DNA of 64,000 bases from Boswellia sacra (lineage: Eukaryota; Streptophyta; Magnoliopsida; Sapindales; Burseraceae): contig SNVD02005116.1 of the NCBI GenBank assembly GCA_013180625.2, forward strand, positions 156,246 through 220,245, read 5' to 3'. Positions 57,841 to 64,000 of the stretch are shown here, in pieces. Below the pieces are notes generated by a model. The model was not told the DNA's origin. It was given only the letters and a program-made list of their open reading frames with translations, and did not search any database. Position 1 is the first letter of the stretch. Every line of letters starts with the position of its first letter. Made by a program: the position numbers and the translations under genes.

Positions 57841-59922
57841 TGTAACAACCCTAATTTTTTTTAGGGCTATAAAAGTCTTTGTGGGAGTTGGACATGGATT
57901 ATTATAAAGAAAAAAAGAGTTTTATTTATATTTAAATTAGAAGTTTTATCTCTTTTAGAATACCTTAACCTCATCTAGTATATAAGTAATATTATAACCT
58001 TGCAAATAGGGTTTTTAACGTAAAAGTTAGGTGGAGACTTTGAAACTTAGAGATTTTAAGATAAGATTGTATTTCCCTTAGTTTGATATATGAATTATTT
58101 TACTAGAAATTATTGTTGCCTAGATTCATGCTAGGATTTCTGCAGAGGATTAAGAAACAGCTTAGGATTTTTGAATTTATTAAGGTACTTAAAAATCGAT
58201 TTTCAGTTTATTCTTTTTATATGTTGTTATAGACATATATATGAACGTGTACAATTTTATTTCACAAAAAAATATCAAGATTTCAATTTATTACGAATTT
58301 TTGAACTTTCTGTTGAGATTCTGGAAAATACTACAATTTTTGGATGTTATGAATTTCAGAATTTTTTTTCATATGCTAGAGGAGTCAGAAATTCCTCAAA
58401 TTTTATATGCTCCTTCTTCAGAATGATATATACGTTTCTGTAAATTTTCATGATTTTTAAACGTGTAGAATAATTTTTATGAAATTTTGAATTTGAAACG
58501 TTTTAATCTGGAAATTCTAGACAGAATTGACTGGCAGAAAATGAAAATCATTCAAAAATAGTTTCTGAACGTAATTTAGTTTGAAAAAATTTTATTTGAA
58601 TAATATATGTGTCTATTACGCCTCTGAAAAATTTTGGTTAATTGGATTAAGATATGAATTTCTAAAATTTCTGGAATCACCCCTGTTCAAGGATTGAGAC
58701 TTAGGCAGAACGGATTGTTTAGAAAATTTTAAGGGAATTTTGTAGAACAGTTGAGGTGTTGAGTTTATGAATTTATCAAGATATTTTCTGGTTATGTCTT
58801 AGGAAAATCATTGGATGAGTAGGAGCTAGGATATTTTTCTTTTTGGATCGATCAAGGTAAGTAACATCATACATGTACTATGATTAAAGTGTAATGTGTT
58901 CTTAATAAATATTTTGATTTATTAGAAAATATTTTTACATGATATCATATGGATTATTTTCTGTTTTAGAATATAAATTGTGGAATTAGAGTTTTAGCAA
59001 AGCTTTTAAATTGATTCTTAAAAACCATTTTTATGTTAAAGACAGTTTTTAGTGAAAGGAACTTTTGACGAACTTATATTATTTACGAAAAGTTATTAGT
59101 ATATGTACTTTGAGAATCGTGTTATTTGCAATGGTTTTTGAATGTTTTGACTTATTGTCCATAGTATCTGAATACTGATATGAATTTTGAACCCAGCTGT
59201 GGTATTAGTGTACACACGACTTTCTGGCCGGGTCATCGGGATTACAGGTGATATATTATTTGATTTCTGGCCAGGTCACCGGGATTACAGGTGATATATT
59301 GTCTGATTTCTGGCTGGATCACCGGGATTATAGGTGACATATTTTTGGGCCGGGTCACCGGGATTACAGGTGACACATTTTGAGCCGGGTCACCGGGATT
59401 ACGGGTGGCACTATGTGACAAGAGTCGATAAATATTTTTTGACCTTTAATGATTGTGAATGGTTTCTTTGATCTTAAATGTTTCAAATGCTTATGACTAT
59501 GTTTTTGTTAAGATATGATTTTTGGAATTAAAGTATTAAACTATGAATTTTATGATGTTTTTATAATTGTTTTAAGATACTAAATGGTTGTGTATGATTT
59601 TACTTACCGAGTTGACGACTCACCCCTCGTCTCTAACATTTTATCAGAGTAGCGCAGCGGAAGAGTGGTTGGGCTTGATGGTTAATGTCAAGGTTTTATT
59701 TCATTTTTGGAATTATGCAATAAGAAGATCCCCTTTTATTGTAATAATTGTGTCTGAAACTTTAGAGTTTTAGACTTTGTTTTGATTATAGAGACATTAA
59801 ATGTACAGTTCTGTTCACTTTTTTCTAATAATAAGGATTATTGAAGATTTTGTTTAGAGATTTATCATTAGTGATGTCCAAGCATATTAGCAATACTTGT
59901 GTTTCGGTTTTGGGGCGTTACA
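57841..59922 (+). mobile_element. Solo LTR of a Ty3/gypsy-type element (2082 bp)
   Basis: Begins TGTAACAACCC and ends GGGGCGTTACA, the inverted TGTAAC...GTTACA ends common in plant gypsy LTRs, and is flanked by CCTAC at 57836-57840 and 59923-59927. No internal gag-pol is present, as expected after recombination between two LTRs. The LRR reading frame is homologous to the intact gene on both sides. Near its 3' side it has GAGTTGACGACTCACCCCTC-like sequence (59610), also usual in gypsy LTRs. Orientation is set by convention only. Confidence 0.9.
59221..59410. repeat. Short tandem repeats inside the solo LTR
   Basis: Five imperfect units built on GGGTCACCGGGATTACAGGT. The first three have a 43-bp period (units at 59221, 59264 and 59307); the last two are shorter. 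Confidence 0.88.
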
Positions 59923-60989
59923 CCTACGCACATTGTGTCTGGATCAATGTGAAATGGAAGACATAGCCATTATTGGAGAACTGAAAGCAGTAGAAATCCT
60001 TAGCTTTTGCAGTTCTGATATCAAGTAGTTGCCCAAATAAATAGGTCAATTGGGTTGTCTCGAGTTGTTAAATTTAAATGGTTGCTTCGAGCTAGACGTT
60101 GTTGCACCTAATTTGATCTCTAGGCTATCCCAAGTGGAAGAATGTACATGGTTAATAGCCCCATACAGTGGGCTGATGAAGAATCCAACATCAAAAGAAG
60201 GAAGGCTAGCCTTCATGAGTTGGAGCATTTATCGCATCTAACCAATTTAGGGATTCAAATCAACGATGCCAAGATCCTACCGAAGGGTTTGTTCTCCAAA
60301 AAGCTTGAAAGGTACAAAATATTTATAGGATGTTATCGTTACTGCAAAAGTTACGAGTTTACAAGAATGTTGAACCTCAAGTGCAATACCAATGTTTTTA
60401 TGGAGAATATCATGCAGATGAAAGGAATTGAAATCTCATATTTAGATGGAGTGCAAGGAATCAACAGCGTTCTTTATGAAGCAGATAAGAGCAGTTTCGA
60501 CAATTGAAGCATCTTGGTGGTCTTCTAAACAATCCACACGTCTTATGCTTTGTGGACTCAACGGAGCGTCCTACCTCATGAGACATTCCCTCAATTGGAG
60601 TCATTACTGCTTGAGAATCTGATTAACCTGGAGAAGATGTATCGTGGTTAACTTAGAGCAGAGTCTTTTTGCAAATTAAACATTCCACTTGATAAGTGTG
60701 ATACATTGAAAAATATTTTCACGTTCTGCATTATTAAAGGACTTCCACGACTTCAAATGATTGAAGTGAGTGGATGCAAGGGCATGGAAGAGATCTTTGC
60801 ACGTGGAACAGAAGATAATGTCAACGGCAATGAAGTAATCGGTAACATTGAGCTTGGTCAATTACGCGTCTTGACTCACAAATCTCTTTCCCACCTTGCG
60901 AGTTTCGGCTCCAAAGTGGAGATACCAATGCACATGAAGTCGTTTCGCAAGATCAGCCTGCTACTCCCACTGCACCTGTCAACAAAATG
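59923..60989 (+). pseudogene. LRR part of exon 1 of the second CNL
   Basis: Starts LRTLCLDQCEMEDIAIIGEL, which matches LRTLCLDQCELGDVSIVGAL of the intact gene (about 40003-40063). Stops at the position of QLPK (two near 60030). Continues through ASLHELEHLSHLTNLGIQI and AKILPKGLFSKKLERYKI (60142-60507), and LPRLQMIEVSGCKGMEEIF (60706-60993). It ends at a donor-like AAAATG|GTAGTT near 60990. Several frameshifts. Confidence 0.85.
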
Positions 60990-61445
60990 GTAGTTCAAGT
61001 GTAGTCTTTTTATCTGTCATTACATTATATGAAAATAAGATCTAAGAGACACATTAAGATGGCATTAATATTCCACTTACGCTTGGTGCTGACATGCATA
61101 GTTAATTGGTTCTCATTTGAAATTGTTAGTCGCACGAACGTGTTTGTGTGTGCATATGATTAGTATGCAATTGATCTTTTACTGATTTATTTTCTCATTG
61201 TTAATTGTCATATTTAAAACTGCATTTTAAACATAACGAATTTAAACTCTTTTTTTCATTTTAAGCAATTTAATCAATTTTTTAAGTGCGAAAGGCCATA
61301 CTTTGTGTATGAAGTTAAATGTCTAATTGTATCTAGCAGAGGCTGATTCTCAAAATTTTATATCATGTGTCATCAGTCAATCATAAGAAATTATAAATTC
61401 TCTTACATGTATGATTGAGGATTGAAACGAGGAGTTTCTCTGCAG

Positions 61446-62072
61446 GTTGTAATGCCCAAGTTGGAATCCTTGGAAGTATCAGCAATTAATTGTGAAAAGA
61501 TCGGGCAAAACCAGTTGTCAACATTATTTTCTTGGTTCCAGTATTTAACACGTTTAATTCTACAGGGATGTGGTCATTTGAAGTTTCTGTTTTCATCTTC
61601 CACAGTTGGAAGCTTTTTGAAGCTCCAACACCTTGAGATATTTGAATGTCCAGTTTTAAAAGAGATAGCGTGTGCAGAGTTAGAAGAAGAAGAAAGTGAG
61701 AACTTTCTTGGGAGGTTCACCATGTTAGAATCTTTATCTGTTAAGAACTGTCAAAGTTTGAAAAATATCTTTCCGGCCTTCATTGCCATGAGTCCAAATG
61801 CAACTGAAAAAGCTTGAGATGGTTGTGGAATACTGGAAGAGATTGTTGCCAAGGGAGGAGGAGGAGAACCAAGTGTTGTTAGGTTTGTACTCCGAGACTT
61901 ACCAGAACTCAATACCTTTAATTTGCCCTGGAGTATGCACAACGAAGTGGCCTATTTTAGAAAATTTGGAAATAAGCGATTGTTAGAAAGTGAAGGTTTT
62001 TGCTTCATAAGTTCAGGACTTTCAAAAGGACCAACTTGACATCTCTGCCCAACAATCCTCTTCAGTCGAAAG
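61446..62072 (+). pseudogene. Fused B/C LRR exon of the second CNL
   Basis: After acceptor CTGCAG it starts VVMPKLESLEVSAINCEKI and follows exon type B to VLKEIACAELEEEESEN (about 61700), then continues directly with type C sequence: RFTMLESLSVKNCQSLKNIF, ILEEIVAKGG (another frame), and the PGVCTTKWPILENLEI phrase. It ends at AGTCGAAAG|GTATGA (62072). The B end, the intron and the C start are missing, as if deleted between similar LRR units. Stops near 61815 and later. Confidence 0.82.
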
Positions 62073-62554
62073 GTATGAATCCTGTTTCTTTTCTTTGCAC
62101 TTATGAATAGAGTGATTCATGTTATCTTTTCATTGTCAAACTTAAATCTAACAGAAAAATCCAATTCAGGTATGATTGTGTTCAATATTACATGAAGTAA
62201 ATGGACTTGTATCATAGAGCATACTAGTAAGATAGTCATTATAATTCATATGATACTTGTTATTGTTTGTTTTTCTTATCTGAACATTTTGTAGAACGGC
62301 GACATGTTTAATGGATTTAGAAGTTTCACTCAATTCTTTTTATTACAAATTAAGCTAGATGTGCACTGCAACTGTTACACTTTTGGAAAGTAAATTACAA
62401 AATAGTTGAATTAAAAAAAATAATTTCCAGTAGAACTGTTAACCATTCCGTGTAGCACAATTCTTTTATCAATTTTTTCTTTTTTCTCTTTGTTATTTTT
62501 CACAAATCTGTTAAAACTATAGTTATATCTCTCAAGATCCAAAGACCACATTTT
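62073..62554. other. Non-coding DNA after the second CNL
   Basis: Similar to the start of intron 3 of the intact gene (shared 'gaatagagtgattcat' and 'aaatctaac..aaaaatc' phrases near 62105 and 43003), so it is the corresponding intron of the pseudogene, without a recognisable following D exon. Confidence 0.5.
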
Positions 62555-63168
62555 GGGACATGTTTGATGCGCTGTATAACAATGTCTAGGATAGCATAAA
62601 TTTATTTGGATTGGATTGGATTAAATAGTATAGAATAAGATAAGATAAGACATAATACTATACTATGTTTGGTAGAGTATTATATTAGATAAAACGTTAA
62701 AAAAAAATTGTAATATGAAAAGTTTAATTTTAATATAAAAGAAAGTTAAATAATAATTAAAATTATTTTTAAAATAAAAATTGAATTATTAAATTTTTTA
62801 TTTATTTACATAATTATTTTTTATTTATTTAAATAATTAATTTTTATTTAAATATTTACTAAATAATTTATTAATTTTTATTAATTATAAAAATATATAA
62901 ATATTTAATTTATATAATTTTTTTGGTATTTATTAGTGAAAATTGAGACAAAAATAAGCTTATACAGTGTTAACCTATGAGTAGGCTTGGTATAAAAACG
63001 CTCAACTTTTATGCAAACAGTATCGCTACAGTATTCGCTACAGTACCTGCTACAATGTCATTATAGTACCAGCGTTATGCTATACAGTCCCGCTTAAAAT
63101 CTGATCAAATGTAGTATAATTTCTTAATATTTTACTATACAGCGCTACATAGCGCATCAAACATGCCC
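62555..63168. mobile_element. Probable hAT-like MITE (about 614 bp)
   Basis: Ends are inverted: GGGACATGTTTGATGCGCTG at 62555 and, read in reverse from 63168, GGGCATGTTTGATGCGCTAT. GGGCATGTTTG-like ends are common among plant hAT MITEs. Inner parts also pair (TATACAGT and CTGTATA phrases). No coding capacity. No clear 8-bp target duplication was found (CACATTTT left, TTGATGGA right), so the family is tentative. Confidence 0.6.
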
Positions 63169-64000
63169 TTGATGGATTCCAATGAGCTCGGTCTATTCAA
63201 ATAGTCTGATTGAAAATAGGTCCAATTGATATGATGAAGGCAGATAAGGCAAAATAAAGAATATTAATTTGAGAAGAAGAGTTAAATTTAATTTTCTTGG
63301 ATTTCCCTTTGATCCAAAATTTAGGAGGGGAAAAAAAAAGATGAAACAGTTAAGCATTTTTTGCACGTATTTTCAAAATTATTATTACTTTTAAAAGTAA
63401 AATTTCCACTTAAGACACTTTTCGAAAATTTTTAAAAATAATTTAAATATAGTCAACATAAAATTAATAGATTAATTCTTAATTGTATTCAAAATACTAT
63501 CAAAAAAAATTATTGAAATCAACGAGGAAACTTAATCCTAGAAACATATAAATTTTTTGTGTTTATAATATTTTTTAGTTCAGTGGATAAATATTAATCT
63601 AATGAATTTGTATTAGTCATAGATGCACTTAATTATTAATGGAATTATAAAGTATACCAACCAAGCATTTAATTTTTTAAAATTTAATAATGTTTCCTAA
63701 GAAGAATTTGTATAACTATTAGTTTATTATCCTTATTTTATTCATTAAAATTAAATATATAAAATAATTAAATGCAGAAAATGTATAATAAATGAATAAT
63801 GCATATAATTATAACAATGCATATTTATCTATAAATAAATGGAGTTGAAGCTATTGCTGGTGATGTGCTTTGAATGGACTTTTAAATAAATGGACTTAGT
63901 TTGATTCAAATGGAGTTGAAGCTATTGCTGGTGATGTGCTATTTTAGTTGTTCTATATTAATTGCTGGTGAATTGCTTGAATGTTTTAGTTTACGTGGTG
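63169..64000. other. A+T-rich DNA with a 71-bp direct repeat
   Basis: No gene. A 30-bp phrase beginning TGGAGTTGAAGCTATTGCTG occurs at 63840 and 63911 (period 71), and 'attgctggtga' appears again at 63960. Confidence 0.7.

Larger units (their letters stand above)
54920..62072 (+). pseudogene. Second CNL gene, heavily decayed
   Basis: It has the same architecture as the CNL at 38248: leader-like DNA (54920-55010), coiled coil and NB-ARC (55037-56115), LRR part of exon 1 (57715-57840, then 59928-60989) and one LRR exon (61446-62072). It is broken by indels and stops throughout, by a 2082-bp solo LTR in the LRR, by about 1.6 kb of unrelated sequence where the MHD region should be, and by loss of the D exon and of the B/C boundary. 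It cannot encode a receptor. Confidence 0.88.

Noticed and set aside
58171..58443. 90-codon open frame in the solo LTR
   Set aside because: It lies within a bounded LTR and shows only A+T-rich chance coding.

Overview
The window reads as nuclear DNA of a eudicot plant. It is A+T-rich, carries plant Ty1/copia and Ty3/gypsy LTR elements and En/Spm (CACTA) transposons, and holds a cluster of coiled-coil NB-ARC leucine-rich-repeat (CNL) disease-resistance sequences of the RPS2/At4g27190-like type with phase-0 introns. A woody rosid such as Citrus is my impression from the CNL style, but the sequence alone does not prove it. No bacterial operons, tRNA, rRNA or CRISPR array were seen.

Left part (1-35.6 kb), a nest of transposons. 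1-5944 is a minus-strand copia element (A) inserted in a CACTA element whose right half is 5945-9348. 10666-16070 is a complete but decayed minus-strand copia element (B) with 5-bp target duplications, sitting in a duplicated intergenic segment (about 9.5-17.1 kb and 17.1-19.0 kb). 21060-22070 is a shredded copia remnant (C). 22.5-25.5 kb is a second copy of the 5' flank and leader of the resistance gene, cut off before any coding sequence and split by a 1351-bp near-palindromic element with 8-bp target duplications. 26052-35549 is a plus-strand copia element (D) with equal-length 559-bp LTRs and TATAG duplications. Inside it lies a 4.1-kb CACTA element carrying pieces of host genes: a PPR-protein fragment, the last exon of a PYRR-like (NADAR-domain) gene and an unidentified 5' exon.

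Middle part (35.6-52 kb): one large CNL gene, modelled as eight phase-0 exons (38248-51751). Its LRR exons form a B-C-D cassette that occurs twice in tandem. The only lesion I can see is a TAA at codon 474, between the NB-ARC core and the MHD motif.

Right part (52-64 kb): a broken copy of a PPIE-like RRM gene (52.9-53.9 kb), then a second, heavily decayed CNL (about 55.0-62.1 kb) with a frameshifted P-loop, a 2082-bp solo LTR inserted in its LRR exon with CCTAC duplications, and a fused B/C exon. A probable hAT-like MITE (62.6-63.2 kb) and A+T-rich DNA follow.

The picture is a resistance-gene cluster that grew by tandem duplication of whole genes, 5' flanks and exon cassettes, and is being eroded by transposons. 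The only nearly intact host gene is the CNL at 38-52 kb.
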